From Rhizoctonia solani (taxonomy: Eukaryota > Basidiomycota > Agaricomycetes > Cantharellales > Ceratobasidiaceae): a stretch of DNA of 64,000 nt. The position numbers and the translations under genes are program-made. The notes beneath the pieces are model-generated. The model saw only the letters and a program-made list of their open reading frames with translations, was not told the DNA's origin and did no database searches. This document shows, piece by piece, positions 27,804 to 40,982 of this stretch (position 1 is the stretch's first letter; every line of letters starts with the position of its first letter). The stretch is from contig NC_057375.1 of assembly GCF_016906535.1 (NCBI RefSeq), positions 1,054,001 to 1,118,000 of the forward strand, given 5' to 3'.

Positions 27804-28646
27804 CCAATGATTAGAACGAAATGAGATAAACTAGACAAATGTACAATAGCCATGAAACTTTTGATTTTTTTCAAGCGTCTCGCTGTGCCATATCATAGAG
27901 TTTAAAGGCGAAACCAGGGAGGGGGGTAAAGACCTCTGACACTCGGAATCTCTCAATACTAAGGAATTAATGCCATTCCCACTGGTAAACTCCGCGCCTT
28001 GATAAGTAGACCACGTCCGCATACGACGCATACAATCTCCTCTAGCGCTCTACGTCAGTCCAACTACAAGACTTCCGATAGGATTGAACAAACAACAAGT
28101 GGGGCCCTTAACTGAACGTAAACTTCGCTACGAGTTACGGCTTGGAAGGACCTTGCAAAGTAAAATAACGAACCACATCCTACGAGGCTGATCTGGGTGG
28201 ATAACGTCCCAAAAAAAAAAACGTCACTGAACACAGATTACCTTTTAAACGTTTATACATCTCGTAGCCGAGGAAAAGCCACACATACTCCCCAGGGCCG
28301 ATGACGTAAATACAATGCAACAGGGAAAAAGGCACCCCTGTGAGCAAGTTGATCAACGCACCGATATCCCGACACACTCTCAATTCCGAGGACTTCACCC
28401 CACAAACACACCACCCCACACTCGACAAAATTGGGAGAAAAATCAAAATCAAAAGCAGTACAGTACATACAAACTTTGTTGCTGTAGTACACACGGACAG
28501 ATTCCGGACAACGATACCAAAGTAAATACCAAGGAGAAGACAGGGAAAAAAGGATATAGATATCAGCTCGGTGTGGGGTGCTCTAGATTGTCTCGAGTAG
28601 TAAAAAAGTGGGGGAGGGGGGGGGGGCTGAAAGAAAAAGAACTGAT
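27804..28646. other. Convergent 3' flanks of MFS-1 and the kinase gene
   Basis: About 840 bp between two convergent genes, holding their 3' ends. A run of about 11 G at 28616-28626 (C-rich on the kinase's coding strand) lies ~20 bp past the kinase stop. No gene recognised. Confidence 0.45.
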
Positions 28647-31600
28647 TTAGCCCATGGCACTGCCGTACCCCACGCTCTCGCTTAAATGCTCGTTGGCGGG
28701 GTTGTACGTGAAGCCCTTGAATTGATCTGTCGTGACAATTAGTATCAAGGGCGATGGTTTAGAAGAGAAGAGAAGCGTACCTTGAACCGTCTCGCTCAAA
28801 TGTGAATTTTCGACGACCGAGTCTAGCGGAACCTCGCTCGTGAACTCAGCATCAAAGTTGCTCGTGTCGGCGGCGCTCTGGACACTGGGTTTGAACGGCG
28901 GCTGGATCTTCTTTCGAGATAGCCTGTTACACGTATTCAATGAGCTTGGTTTATGACGGTGGATAAAAAAGGAGAGAACACATACGCATGCCAATCGACA
29001 TAGTTCCTGAAGAACGGATGGTTCTTGATGTCCTCGGCTCCATTATTACCCAAGCGTTTGTTAGGGTCGCGCTGGAGCAAACCGGTAATGACGCTCTTCG
29101 CTTCGGGATGCATTTCGTCCGGGAAACGAAGCGGGTCTCGGAGAATGCGCTGATACATCGTGTTTACGTTCTCGTCATAAAACGGTGGGAGACCAGTCTA
29201 TGTGTAACGAATGTGTCAGCGATGAGCAGAAAGACGAGAGACGAATGAGTCAGAGGGACACATTGGTAAAAGGTTAACTAAAGAAAGTGCTCAGGTGTCG
29301 TATCTAGACTATCACCCAGCTCAAATGAGCAAGCGACGGATCCCCGTTGGTTCGACAGGGAAAGTGGCACCTCCACCGGTAGGCATACACCGGACATTTA
29401 CAAACACATGCCCGCTATCAGGTAATATGAACACATGGTGACGTGCCATAACCTTCCAACGGCCCTCATGCGCAAGCAACTCCACAGCCTGGGCACGAAA
29501 ATGCCGTAGTAATCCCCAAGTCGTGAGCGCGTGCGTGCGTGCGTGCGAAATTGTAGCGCCCTTGGGGAAAATATAGCCATCTTTCGCACGCACGCACGAG
29601 CTCGACGTCCCATTGGACTTCTGTCCAGCCGAAGTGCCTTAATCGGGTAGCTCGGTCACCCGGATGTGGGATCTCGGACACGAACCAACCTCGCCCCTCC
29701 CCGCATGACCCATGACGGCCCCACCGGGCTCAGTCGACAAACCCAAGCGCCCAAGAGAAGCGCAAGTACGAGGAATAAACAACTCACCATCATCTCATAT
29801 AGTAACACCCCCAACGTCCACCAATCGACCGTCTTTGTGTACCCCTGGTTTTGAAGCAACTCGGGACTGGAGAGCGGGGAAATGACGTCATCAGTCACAA
29901 ATGCAAAATAGATATTTATGAATTGGAATGTGATCGATCGTGCCTCGATCGAGGACGATCCTCCACGCTCCCAGGGATCCAGGTGACAAACCGACTCGCC
30001 CCCGGACCGCAGTCTGGGCTCCCACGCCTCGCACCATCCATTCCAGCTCAGCGCTCAGTGAGGCAGTGGCAATGAGGCAAGAAGAGACGGAGTTTGCACG
30101 GGCCAACGTCAGGATTCTTATCTCGAATTCTGGACTGATCTAGCCTGGAGCTATGATCTACCTAATGAAGCCAGCATGGCCGGAATGGGGTGCCCACGAC
30201 CATCGTCCAGCAGACCCAATGCCCAAGACTGAATACCCGGATCCTTTGCTCACCTGATATACTCGGGAGTGCCACAAAACGTGTTGGTCTTTTTTTCTTC
30301 ACTCATGTTGAGTTTACAGAGCCCAAAGTCGCATAGTGCAATGTGACCGGTGTAGTCGAGGAGAATGTTTTCGGGTTTGAGGTCGCTGTTGGATGGAAAT
30401 GGATATGCGTGTGTGACAACAAGGCGCGTGAACATCGTTGGGATGTCGGAATTCACATGTTTAGAGTAAGAACCTCTGGACGTGGCAACGAGAGAAAAAA
30501 AAGGGACGACTTGCCGGTAGACAACATCAAACCCATGCAAATGCTCCAATGCCAGCAACAACTCGGCCGCATAGAATCTACTCCGGTTGATATCAAAGCG
30601 ACCTTCCCTTTGAAGATGATAGAATAATTCTCCTCCGTTGACTGGCCGAAATATGAGCTTCATTCGGAGTCATGATCGAGAGAAACCTACCAAACGACAT
30701 GACGAGATATAACTTTTCCTGGTTTTGGAAGCTAAATTTGAGAGGAACGATGAACGGATTGTTCACCAGGGCCAAAACAGTGCGCTCGGCCAAGATATGG
30801 GTAATCTCTCCCGGTCGTGACGCAATGTGAGCCTTGCGAATGGTCTTGAGAGCATAGATCCGGGAGGTGTCGTGCTTCCGGACTTGCATGACTTTGCCAA
30901 AGGAGCCTTTACCGATGACTTTGAGAAGATCAAACGACTCGATCGTGAGGGGTTCGTTCTAGCAACCATGTGAGATAAGGTAGGAACAACAATAAGAAAC
31001 ATACCTTGCTAGGGCGGAACTGGACTTGCATGTGGAATTCGCCAGTACCGGTGGTGGCGCGGAACCACGAGTCGACGGATTGAACACCTTCGAGCATGGG
31101 TGTAACGTCCAATCGACCGAGCAAGATATCATTGCCCATGTCATTGTCACTGCCCGATGACGGCGCCGTCCGCAAATAAGCAGACAAGGAGAGATTAGAC
31201 TGCCTCGACACATCGCTGGAAACAGAATGAGCAACGATAAACGAGGTGGAGGGGGGAATGCTTACAAATGAGCCTTGTACATCCAGCTTGGGTTGGCGAG
31301 CTCGCCGCCAAGGGCATCGACCAAGACTTCGTTCTTGTCAAACTCGACAACGACATAGGGCAGCCACCACATGCGTTTGCGCTGCATGCTGTCGCGTGTG
31401 CCCCGTGCCTGGGGTGGAGGGGCACTTGCCATTGCACGTGATATGGCGGCGGGGAGATCGACACCGGTGGGGAGGTTGAAGCCGCGTCCAGCGTATATGC
31501 GGACTGCGAGGACACCGTGGCGGAGATTGGGTGGCGGGTTCATGATCACATCTTGGCTCGCTCCGTTCTTCGGTCCTGGCGTCGTCGGCCTCGACTGGAT

Positions 31601-31706
31601 CGGTGTGGCCGAACGCGAGTCTTTGGGCTCTTTCTCTGTGCTTTGGTCAGCTACTCGAATACAAACACACATTCATCTCACTCTTTCCAAGCTTCCAGCC
31701 AGACAT
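28647..31706 (-). CDS. SCH9: AGC-family protein kinase with N-terminal C2 domain, Sch9-like
   Basis: Sch9-type kinases act below TORC1 in nutrient signalling; the combination of a C2 domain with an AGC kinase and tail is their hallmark in fungi. The short first exon ([11 protein letters not shown] at 31706) leads to a disordered Pro/Ser stretch, then a C2-like region ([32 protein letters not shown]). Kinase motifs follow in order: [10 protein letters not shown] (P-loop), [18 protein letters not shown] (catalytic loop), [19 protein letters not shown] (activation loop) and [12 protein letters not shown]. The AGC tail has [10 protein letters not shown] and the hydrophobic motif FKGFTY, whose Thr is the expected TORC1-type site. 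Two introns are long for this window (about 370 and 590 bp); the longer carries a perfect inverted repeat. All exons join in frame. The exact first-intron acceptor is uncertain (two in-frame AGs). Confidence 0.88.
29534..29598. repeat. Perfect 17-bp inverted repeat in a kinase intron
   Basis: The left arm 29534-29550 (CGTGCGTGCGTGCGAAA) is exactly complementary to the right arm 29582-29598 with a 31-nt loop. It lies inside the ~590-bp intron between the kinase exons ending LLYEMM and beginning around PPFYDENVN. In RNA it would form a strong hairpin. Confidence 0.85.
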
Positions 31707-33760
31707 GGTGGGATGGGAAACAACTCCTCTCCGCGCTCCGATATAAGTACCGGTGGTGGGAACCTTGAGCGTGTTGCTATCGCCCCCGCATCGTGCTTAG
31801 TCAGCATGCACCACGCACAAACAGACAGAACAAAATATGTCAAGTCCGGTCCAGTCTCGCCCCTATCGAGAAATTATATCCCCATCCAGTCCACGTCGAC
31901 GTGGCCACGAGTGCACCGCGAGTAAATGATCATGAGCGAGCCTATCCCATGAGCAACTGGGATTGTTCAGGACCCCTTCCCCCCTCTCCCCTCGTGCACG
32001 CCACCTTGGCCTGGTTCACGATACTGACGCCACGCAACCGATCCTGAAAAGGGCGTCCGGATATCGCTGTACTCCAGCCTAATGATCGCCACGACGATAC
32101 CCTGATCATCGTTCGTTCATACTTCTCAATACATTTCTTTTTAAATCCCCCAACTGGATCATCCCCGAATCTAATTCCCTGGTCAGGCACTCGTCTCCGA
32201 GAGAGGCGGATTCCACAAGGCGACTAGTGCAGAAGCCCCGACAGTCGGCCGACAACCGGAATTACGAACTTGGGTCCGCATTTATATCAATCGCTTTGAG
32301 TTTGGGCACGAAGAAGCCAAAAGACATTTCACACCCATGGTGGCCGAGAACAACACAATTTCAGTTGGCAAACATACGCATGCTCGAGTCGGGGTTGGAT
32401 GCAAGCAACTCACCACCGGGATTCTAGGGTATGGGGTATGGATAGGGGTTATTCAGCAATCTCATTTCTGCTACAATTCTCCCGTGTGTACAACGCAACC
32501 TGAAATGGGTAGTCCTGTCGTGCTCTCTGGAAGGGGTGGAGCGCGATATTAGCCCCTGTCAAGCTTGGATGGACATGAGGGATTATTATATTTTGTATGA
32601 CGCATGTGGGCCGTGACGGGTTTACTCAGTGCGTTGATCCTCGCTCGAAGTTTACTTGAATAGGCAATTTATGTGTTGTTCAGTTCGGCTCTTGTATGCC
32701 AACACTCAAATGATGATACTCGATACTCATGTTCATTTTCTTGATATCCGGCACCGCAAATATGATTTCTATCGTCTTTGGAAAATGCTCGGATTTCTGG
32801 CCTTGTAATAAAACGTATAGGCCTTGGTAGATCTAGTCTGCACAATATCCAGGATTCGGTCAGTGAAGACTACGTACTCTGGAAAAAACGAGCATATACA
32901 ATACAAGTGGGACAATCGAATCCTATGCAAGAATCGAATACATATCACGGTGAGCCCCCGAACTACAAACGACCCGTACGACGTCTAGATTCTGTCAAGC
33001 ATCCGCACGCAGCACACAGAAACACAGGATCCGCAGCTCAACAACACCCAGGGACGAGCTAGGATACGTACAGGTCGTATTTTCCCAGCGCCCCGCATAC
33101 AAGTGTCGCTTTTGACGATCTGGAACATCCGCACTTTTGAGGTTCGTCGTGTCGATGTTCCTGCGAATGTAACCGCATACATGCAGAAAAAAGGGATACT
33201 CTCAGAGCTCAGGATTACCCCACAAATACGTACTTGGTTACACACCTCGACATTTCTTACACAGCAATCCAAAATCCAAATCTTGGAAATTGGCAGCTGC
33301 AACGATTGCTGCACTACTCAACCAAAAACCCGAGAAGCTCAGGAGCCCCTGGAGATATGTACGGCTATCAGTAATCAATCAGCTGTATTATTTTTAGAAG
33401 GCACTGCGCATAAATCCTGCCAGAATAGGAAAAAGTGGTAGCTGACTAACGTGTGTACGGCCTGTGAGGCTCCGCGAATCATGGCGAGTGCCATGTTGCT
33501 CCTGAGCTTTTGGGGATTTGGTTGAGTACAACAAGATTCAGAGTACACTTGTCTCTCGCTTTCCAATCTTTCTAGGCATGTATAGATCCAGAGGCCTGCC
33601 TTGACCACTGTGAAATTAGCGCCAGGCGTTCCTCGATCGTTTGTCTTGCCGAGGCTTGGCCAGGTAAATAAACTCGAATGTGGGAGACCATATTGTTGAT
33701 ATTCCTGCCACGTCGACTGGGCCTTGAAACAGAAACTTGTGGAAAATTTACCATATAGCT
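31707..33760. other. Intergenic between divergent kinase and Zn2Cys6 genes
   Basis: About 2 kb expected to contain both promoters. Pyrimidine-rich tracts occur near 31975-31995. Several short open frames exist but none has a family motif or splices into anything convincing. Confidence 0.45.
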
Positions 33761-36073
33761 ATGGACACTCGATCTACTACCGGATGCGGTACATGCAAAA
33801 CCAGGCAAGTTTCCTTGTAGTTTGTCCAGATGAATGTACGAGAAGACCGGTTCGTTTTCAGACGAAAAAAATGCGATGAGACTCGTCCGAAATGCCAGAC
33901 TTGCGTTAGAATGGGACTCGAGTGCAGTGGATATCAGTATTTCGAGAGTGTTTCCAGCTCTAGAAAGCAGAGGAAGCCAAGAACTAAACCTGCTGTCCTT
34001 CACACCTTTGCTCGCGAGGAAGTTGGAACTAGCGCTGTTCCTCCACACACCTCGGAAATAAGCATCTCCAACGAGCTCGGCAATACCGAGCCTCTAGACT
34101 CTTCATCGAATCTCCCTGTATGGGATTTCCTGGGGGGCGTCCAACTGCCCTCTGTTAATCTGGTATCTGGACCATATTCTGCCAACTGTACTCTGTTGAC
34201 GTCAGGCAGCTACTCTGAATCACCTCTGGAACATATTCCAGCCTTGGCAGGAGGGAAACAACACCAATTGTTGAATCCATCTATTGGGATAGAGGTACCC
34301 GTGCCCGGTAATAGGGCGGTTATTCCAGAGGCAGCTCAACCGCACAGTCTCAGTCTACGACCGGATTATTTCTTAGAGGGCAGGAACGTTCCTAGCTTAG
34401 CAGCTCACATGGATTCAGCTTCTTCCGAAACCTCACAGGCCGCAGCCTTGGTGACCCAACGAAGCGGCGAACATTTTGCTGACTGTGCTCGGGGGCTCTC
34501 GAATAGCGTAAATTGGGGAATAAATGCGGCTCTCTCAAATCCCAAATCCGGAGAATCCTTTTCGAGTGTCGGCTGGGAAGAAGAGGAAGAAGGTGAAGAA
34601 CTCGAAGGATTAAAGCAAATGATAGGTACAATTCTTGCGTTGGACAATACTGTGGCGGACAACGTGGTTCCTTTCGTACTGCAACATGGTGAGTACCTCG
34701 GGATATGTCAATGTAAAACCTCTCTGACACAATAGAGTAGCTGCGCAATGGATCATGATAGGCACTTTTGAACCATTGAAAATTCTTTGGCACGCGAAGG
34801 AGCGTGTATTACGTGAAGTCTCCGCCTCAGATTCAACTCGTGCTCACAGGCTAGTCGTTGGCAGGGCTATGAGGTCACTCTTGAAAAGCCCGATGCCTGA
34901 TGAGACCTGTACCTGGGTTATCTCCCTATTATTCACCGCAATCGACCAGAAGGCTGCTCGTTACGCATTGCATCAAGTTGCTTCTAACTCAGGCGTGGAC
35001 CCGAAACAAGCGATGCTTATACTAGAGGATTATACTGAGGTAAAAACAAACAAACAAACAAACAAACAAACAAACAAACAACTAGTAAGTTATAGTAGCT
35101 TACTTATACCATTCCCCTTAGGTGCTTTCTATGCTGGTGTGTGGTTATCCATTCCGCTCCTGGTACCCGCGCTTGTGCAAGATCGCGCCAGTATTTGGTC
35201 ATGCATGCCCCGATCCCCTGGGCCAACCAGTGTACCTACCCGGTATACTGAATAGTCCAGCTTTTAGCTGCCTATGTTTTATCTCTATGGATATTTCTAC
35301 AAGCGTTATCTATGGTCTACCTATGTTATGCAAATACGATGCTGGGTTCTCGCTCAAACTCTGTGACGAGATCTACCAGCGCCAGCAGAACTATGGATTC
35401 CAGTGGCTTCATGGAATTCCCGACCAATTTATACTCTTGCTTACCTGGGTCAACAATCTCTACGAGTACCGCGGAACAGCCATCGAACCTAGTTTGCTAC
35501 GTAGGATTGAAGATGACCTGTCCAAGATTCGAATACCGCCTGTAGAGTCAGTCGACCCGGCACTGAGAATTGAAAGAAAGGCAGTACAGGAGGGCTGGCG
35601 CCAGGCTGCATACATCTACCTTTATATGGTATGTAATATAACAAGAAAACTCTCAAGGTAGCGCTCTCTAAATGGAAAATCACCCCAAGAAACTCCATGG
35701 CGTCAACGCTCAGGATTCACGAGTTAAGCAAGCGAGCAGAATATTCATGCGACTCGCAAACGAGACAAAGCCGGGGCATAGTCTCGACGCATTCTTGGTA
35801 GTCCCAATGATGATCGTATGTCCATTACTTAGTCTACTGCTGTGTCGTCCTGACTATGAGACTCCCTAGGTTGGAGTGGTATTGCTTAAACAGCGAGATA
35901 GAAACGCAATTTGTGACCGGATTCGGGGTCATCGAGAATGTCAAAATCCGGAATCTGCTCTAAATGGCAATATCCGAATGATGGAGGACGTCTGGAGTAG
36001 GATCGCCATCGAGGGTCGAGCAGCGATATGGCCAGACTTACGGATAGCATGTTACAATGTAACAGGGATGTAG
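33761..36073 (+). CDS. Zn2Cys6 fungal-specific transcription factor
   Basis: Binuclear zinc-cluster proteins are fungal DNA-binding regulators in the nucleus. The start ATG at 33761 opens MDTRSTTGCGTCKTR. After a short intron the cluster completes as RKKCDETRPKCQTCVRMGLEC, giving CX2CX6CX6CX2CX6C exactly. A Ser/Pro-rich linker and an acidic patch (EEEEEGEELEG) follow. Then comes a helical fungal transcription-factor region (ALHQVASNSGVDPKQAM; CDEIYQRQQNYGFQWLHGIP; EGWRQAAYIYLYMKLHG; SRIFMRLANETK) to the stop at 36071-36073. The first intron (33805-33861) uses a GC donor, GCAAGT, instead of GT. Another intron carries a (CAAA)n microsatellite. It faces away from the kinase. Targets are unknown; the protease and detoxification genes just downstream are the nearest candidates. 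Confidence 0.88.
35045..35082 (+). repeat. (CAAA)n microsatellite in an intron of the Zn2Cys6 gene
   Basis: About nine tandem CAAA units directly downstream of the intron donor after LEDYTE. Confidence 0.9.
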
Positions 36074-37334
36074 CTCTATACATCGAGACTGCTGTTCTAC
36101 TACATTTATGCGTGCCCACATTCTTTGGCAAGAACCTTGCTAGTGTTCCGCTTTTGATTTTCAGGATAGTATAATTGAGGAGCAAGTATAATACATCGAA
36201 GGCTCCGTCACTTTGGCTAAGCTACAGATAAGCCAAAGGTTTACATTTCAACTAACGCACTTAGTAAGGTTAGCTGAATGACTTTTCCTACTCCTTTACA
36301 AAAATATTGCGGTATATGCCTACCCATAGGTGTTCACTTCAGGCCTAATTCAACACACTAGAATTTGATCAAATTGCGTGTATAAATCCAGCCAGGTGCG
36401 CTTTCAGCGCTCTTAAGCTTCACCTCGACAACAGCACAACCTGGTATTGCGAGCGGGTTATTTAAGTGATTGCACGAAGCAAAATAAGGGCTGTGTATCG
36501 GAGCCTGCGGAGACGCACAAGCCCAGACTTGGGCGTAGGTCGCGCAGGGCTTGTGATGCAGTTAATCACGTGATTATCGATTGTGCCGAGTCGACCATAC
36601 TTACACAGCGCACTCAGTCCCTCACAGCGCTCTTATTCTGTTTTTTCCCCACCCACCTTCCTATTCATCTTACATCGTATTCAATTTCGTGGTCCGTCGC
36701 TTTTTCTGTGTGTCTTTCGTTGCTCCCGCCCCCCCGCCCTGCTCGACTACCGTCGGGCTTGGCCACCCACCCGCGAGTTCTGCTCGTGTCTCGGCGCCCC
36801 GGCTCTCATCTGTGCACTCCGTGCCGGATCACCCACCCCCGCTGGTATCTGACGATGGTCACGCATATACTCATGTACACACATCATTTATATTTCAATA
36901 TCATCCTGCCAGATGTTCGGAGCTACCGGAGCCTAAGTCGGATGTAAACGAGAAGGTGATGAAGGCACACTGACGAATTCTACTAGGACTTGGCTCCAAC
37001 ATCTCTATCTAGGCCAATCAACTGGTATATGCGCATCATAAGAGCAGGTTGCAGCCGCCAATGAAATAATAGGTATGAAATATATTTTCGTGCCAGAAAA
37101 ACAGCTGTATATAGGCAAAGCATATTCAATTCATACAGCTAACCGTCGTTCATTGAAATGCTTCAAAGTCCTCTCGAACGTGGCCTTTAAGGCCAACCAA
37201 CACCGAGTGGACGAAATACATTTCGACGAAACCACAGTATTAATAAATGTCAGTAATTCGTGACTCTGATAGTTCATTGCAAAGTTCAAGTCTTGAGACA
37301 CCAATGGTACAGATATTGAAGAGAAATAGAGAAA
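36074..37334. other. Intergenic, convergent 3' flanks of TF and protease
   Basis: No gene is supported. A pyrimidine-rich block with the core CCACCCGCGAG at 36500-36900 is related to 50320-50600 (entered separately). Confidence 0.45.
36500..36800 (+). repeat. Dispersed repeat, copy 1 (pyrimidine-rich, unclassified)
   Basis: Shares an ordered set of short blocks with 50320-50600: AGACGCACAA near the left end, a GTGAT-containing stretch, a long C/T-rich tract, and then a GGGC...CCACCCGCGAG...CTCGTG core. Identity outside the core is low. No ORF and no clear termini. It could be a decayed SINE-like or LINE-3'-derived element; the class is not established. Confidence 0.4.
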
Positions 37335-40266
37335 TTAGTTTCGCCTGACAATGATCGTTGGACTAGTCCAAGTTTCATAATCCTCTTCCAGTTCGGGATT
37401 TCCGGTGATTTTAAGCGCACGGAACAGAATCCTATAGCTCCCATCGGGGATAGTAGTTCCGTTGGCATACTGGTTTATTGGAATAGCATAATAACCGCCT
37501 TCTTCAGCCGTTGCAGCACCATTATTACGAGGGGTATAGCGCTCTTGAAATAGGGTGCCAAGAGTCGAGACAGCAGCGAATGACCCGGTGGTTTGAAATC
37601 TATTGGTGAAAAGCCAACCCCAGGTTGAACGTTTGTACAAAGGTGCACGGAGATCAATGGGATGTTTCTCGCCACCGTACTTGGCGCGACGTTGATTGGC
37701 GGTAAGACTTTGTTGAGAATCAATGAGATCAAATTGGATAAGCGCAGAACCAGCAACGAGACGACCAATAACGATAGGATAGTCGGAAGCGCTCATGGTA
37801 AATACCGCTGACCCATTGGAAGGAACAGGATCGCCCAAGGCACTCACAACCACTGGGATCTGAACGTCACCAAAGTATGCATTAGTATTGTCAATGATTT
37901 TCATATCTTTGAGGGCGGCAGCAGCACCAATGTATGTGGACTGAAGAGTCGAGTTGTCCGACCCGGTAGCCCTTATATATCCAGAATAGACCGGGAACTG
38001 GGTTTTATCCAGGGCTGTTGGCAAACTGAGGGTAACGTTGATTGAAGCGGAAGAACCAGCAGGGACGATAACTTCGGCCGGTTCGATGGTAGCAACTGCA
38101 GAGCTGTCAATTAAACCAAGAGGCCCGACTAGCAATACTTGATTAGTTTTGCGTATCAAGAGGCAAATCTACACAACACTTACGGTAGGGCTGAATCCCA
38201 CCGATGGTATTCACAGTTCCGGCGGGAACGTGGCTGAATTTATAAGTAACGTCCTGTGTCCCACCGTTGCGAACTACCAAGGTGTGTGTGCCTTGAAAAT
38301 ACGCCGTATCGTTCAATAATATTTCGGCAGGCAATAAACTTCCGGTATTTTTAATTGCGTTATATACGTTCAGCAGTCCAGCACCCTGCTGACCCGTAGT
38401 TGGCGCCAAAGAGGCGTTGACAATCCGCATCACGGGCATAGCAGTGTTTTGGAATATTGCTCGAGCAGCCTGCGCAGTCGTTGGACTCTCCCCTCGAACC
38501 TGCAGTAGAAGTGCGGCAGCGCCAGCTACAAACGGAGATGCCATCGAGGTACCAGAAGCAAGTGCCCAAGATCCCATCCTAACCGGCCAAGTGGAAGGAA
38601 TACTGTCTCCAGGAGCAGCAATTGCAGGTTTCAAGTACATGTCATACGAAGGGCCGTAGCTGCTAAATGGTGATACGAGACCGCCCGTCGGATTTGAAAT
38701 GATATAAGACGCGTTGGGGAACGATATGGTGAGGTTTTGAGGTATTGCTTGCTGTATCAGGAAAATACCATCGGCTTGACTGATGAGCGCGCCAGGATAG
38801 GGACCAGTCGAAATGGGAATTAATGGTTGGTCTATGTTGTCGTATACCAAGAAGTACCTCCCACCCCTGGCCGCAGTATTGTTGACCTTGGTGAGGAACG
38901 GGCAAGTACCGCGACGAATAACCACAAGACGATTTGATAGATCAGGTGTGTTGGAAGGAAGAGGTTCGCATGCATCAGCTGTAATATTGACATCGGAGGA
39001 AGTAGCATAAAGTTGAAGCCCGCTCGGAATATTAAGCGCGTCAAAAGATTGGTAGGGAATGTTACGTCCATCGGAGACTGTCGCGTTCTGCTGGTAAAGT
39101 ATGACACTGTACAACACAGTTAGCGAACCTCTTGGAAGATTTAGATAAGCCTCACTTGTCAACGGAACCAACAGAAATAACATCAACCCCAGTAGCTGGA
39201 GTGGAGGCATACCAAGCGCCGTACTCCCCGTCATTGCCTGTGGCAATTGTAACAATACGGCCCTCGCGTGCAATTCGACTGGCGACAACACTAACAAGAG
39301 ACTCGGCCCAGCCATTAGATTCGCCAAGGGAAAGGTTGATAACATCATTTCCGTCGGCATGGGCACGAAGAAGAGCGGCTATCACAATATCGTCTGGAGT
39401 CGAGCCGTCGCAACCGAGAACGCGGTAAGCGTTAATCTCAGACTGGTGGGCAACACCTGAAATATTGAATGGGTTATTCGGATTGGCGCCAATGATACCT
39501 GCAACGTGGGTGCCGTGTCCGTTGCACTGGTCGAGGGGCTGCAAGCACTACTCGTTATTTTCCGTAGAGAAGAGTGGAGCATGACTCTTACATCGGGGTC
39601 AGGCATAGGAATCGAATCTTGGAGGCCAGTGTAAGCATCCCCAACAAAGTCGTATCCTCCTATGACCTTGTTGCCAGGACCCATTGCGCCGCCAAGGTAG
39701 GGGTGTGTATAGTCGATCCCGCTGTCAATAATGCCAATTTTAATTCCCTGTCCGAAGTATCCCTCAGCATGAAGTTTGTCGACGCCCGTCATGACATGGG
39801 TTGAAAATGGCTCATTGAACGCCGTTCCATTTGGAGTCACCTGCATCACTTGCTGAAAAACAGGCTTGGGAGCTCGATGTAGGTATATAGGCGTAATAGA
39901 TTCCACGCTCGTTGCGCCTGCAAGCTTGGGAAGGTCGGCATCGCTGGCAAGCTTAATGGCGGCTCCGGTCAGGATATTGCCCGAATATTCTCTTGTAACC
40001 TCCCAGGTAGCACCACGGCGCCTAAGGTCATGGTGGAGTTCCTCATGAGGCGACGCGAACCCACGCTTAAGATGGTTGTCCCTGAAAAGCTCAACGATAT
40101 AGGACTGTGGTTGTCAAAAGTTGAGGGACTTGGTCACCCGGTAATAAATATAGGGTCCACATACATTTAGGACTGTTCGACTGTTCGGTGAGCGGTTGAT
40201 TGATGTCATATCAACCGCTGCTGAAACAAGCCTGGCGGCCACTATACATGGGACAATAAACTTCAT
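37335..40266 (-). CDS. Secreted subtilisin-like serine protease with PA domain (S8A)
   Basis: Start ATG at 40266 with a signal peptide (MKFIVPCIVAARLVSAAVD), then an I9-type propeptide (SYIVELFRDNHLKRGF...). The catalytic triad is visible: Asp in GIIDSGIDYTHP, His in NGHGTHVAGIIGAN, Ser in ASGTSMASPFVAGAAAL. A protease-associated (PA) domain is inserted between His and Ser (NRLVVIRRGTCPFLTKVNNTAARGG). A long C-terminal beta-rich/Fn3-like region runs to 37335 and ends PTIIVRRN. This order matches the large Vpr/C5a-peptidase-like fungal subtilases of about 900 residues. Introns follow the codons for NSRTVLN, PMPDPD, SVGSVDK and TIGGIQPY and all keep frame, so the gene looks intact. Likely role: extracellular protein digestion. 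Confidence 0.9.
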
Positions 40267-40982
40267 GTCAACGAAGGAACTGTCCAGCTCACAGAATACA
40301 CCGAAGTTCAAAACGATGCTATATAAATTGGTAAACACGTGCTGAAACACCCACCGATCGATGAGACCCCTCACTCCAGCTGCGTCACAAGACCCAACTG
40401 CGGACCTGAGCTTTTAGCCACTACACCGCCCTATGAGAGATTCCGCCTTGGCAGTCTGCCTTGTTCGTATCGTCACATCCAAATACAACATAGCCATATG
40501 GGTTCGGGGATAGCCGCCTACCCGAATGCATATCCACCCAAGATAAATTAACAAGACGAACCAACAGCTTTCGTCTACGAGCCTGACACCGTTGCTGACT
40601 GATTTCAATATGTTGGCGTCATCGATCGTACTTTATAAACTAGATTCGGCGATCCTATAGACTTCGACTGCCTTGGAGTTAATCGACTATACAAATACAC
40701 GTGAAAAGTGTGGAGTTTGTGCGTGAGCGACTGGAGCTCTCCACAGTATTATGGTCTACAGCGCAGCTGTTAGGATTGGCGATTTACCGATCGCAAAGGC
40801 ATGGCTATTCCCCAACACGCAGGCTCCGGTGCCAATCACCCAAGGCAATGCCACTGATCAATATGAGGTAACAATTCAATCGCGGCGGTGTCAGTCTGTA
40901 TCCCATCGCTAACAACTATGTACCAATTGTGTTTTTAACATTCAAGCAAACTCTATAGAATTTACAAGCATAGGAATTTTTA
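40267..40982. other. Intergenic between protease and MATE gene
   Basis: About 700 bp containing the protease promoter and the MATE 3' flank; nothing else recognised. Confidence 0.45.

Noticed and set aside
28616..28626. G-run as a possible quadruplex regulatory element
   Set aside because: A single run of about 11 G with one shorter neighbour does not give four spaced G-tracts.
31371..31925. 184-codon plus-strand frame over the kinase N-terminus
   Set aside because: It is antisense to the kinase C2-domain exons, whose minus-strand frames carry the real domain motifs.
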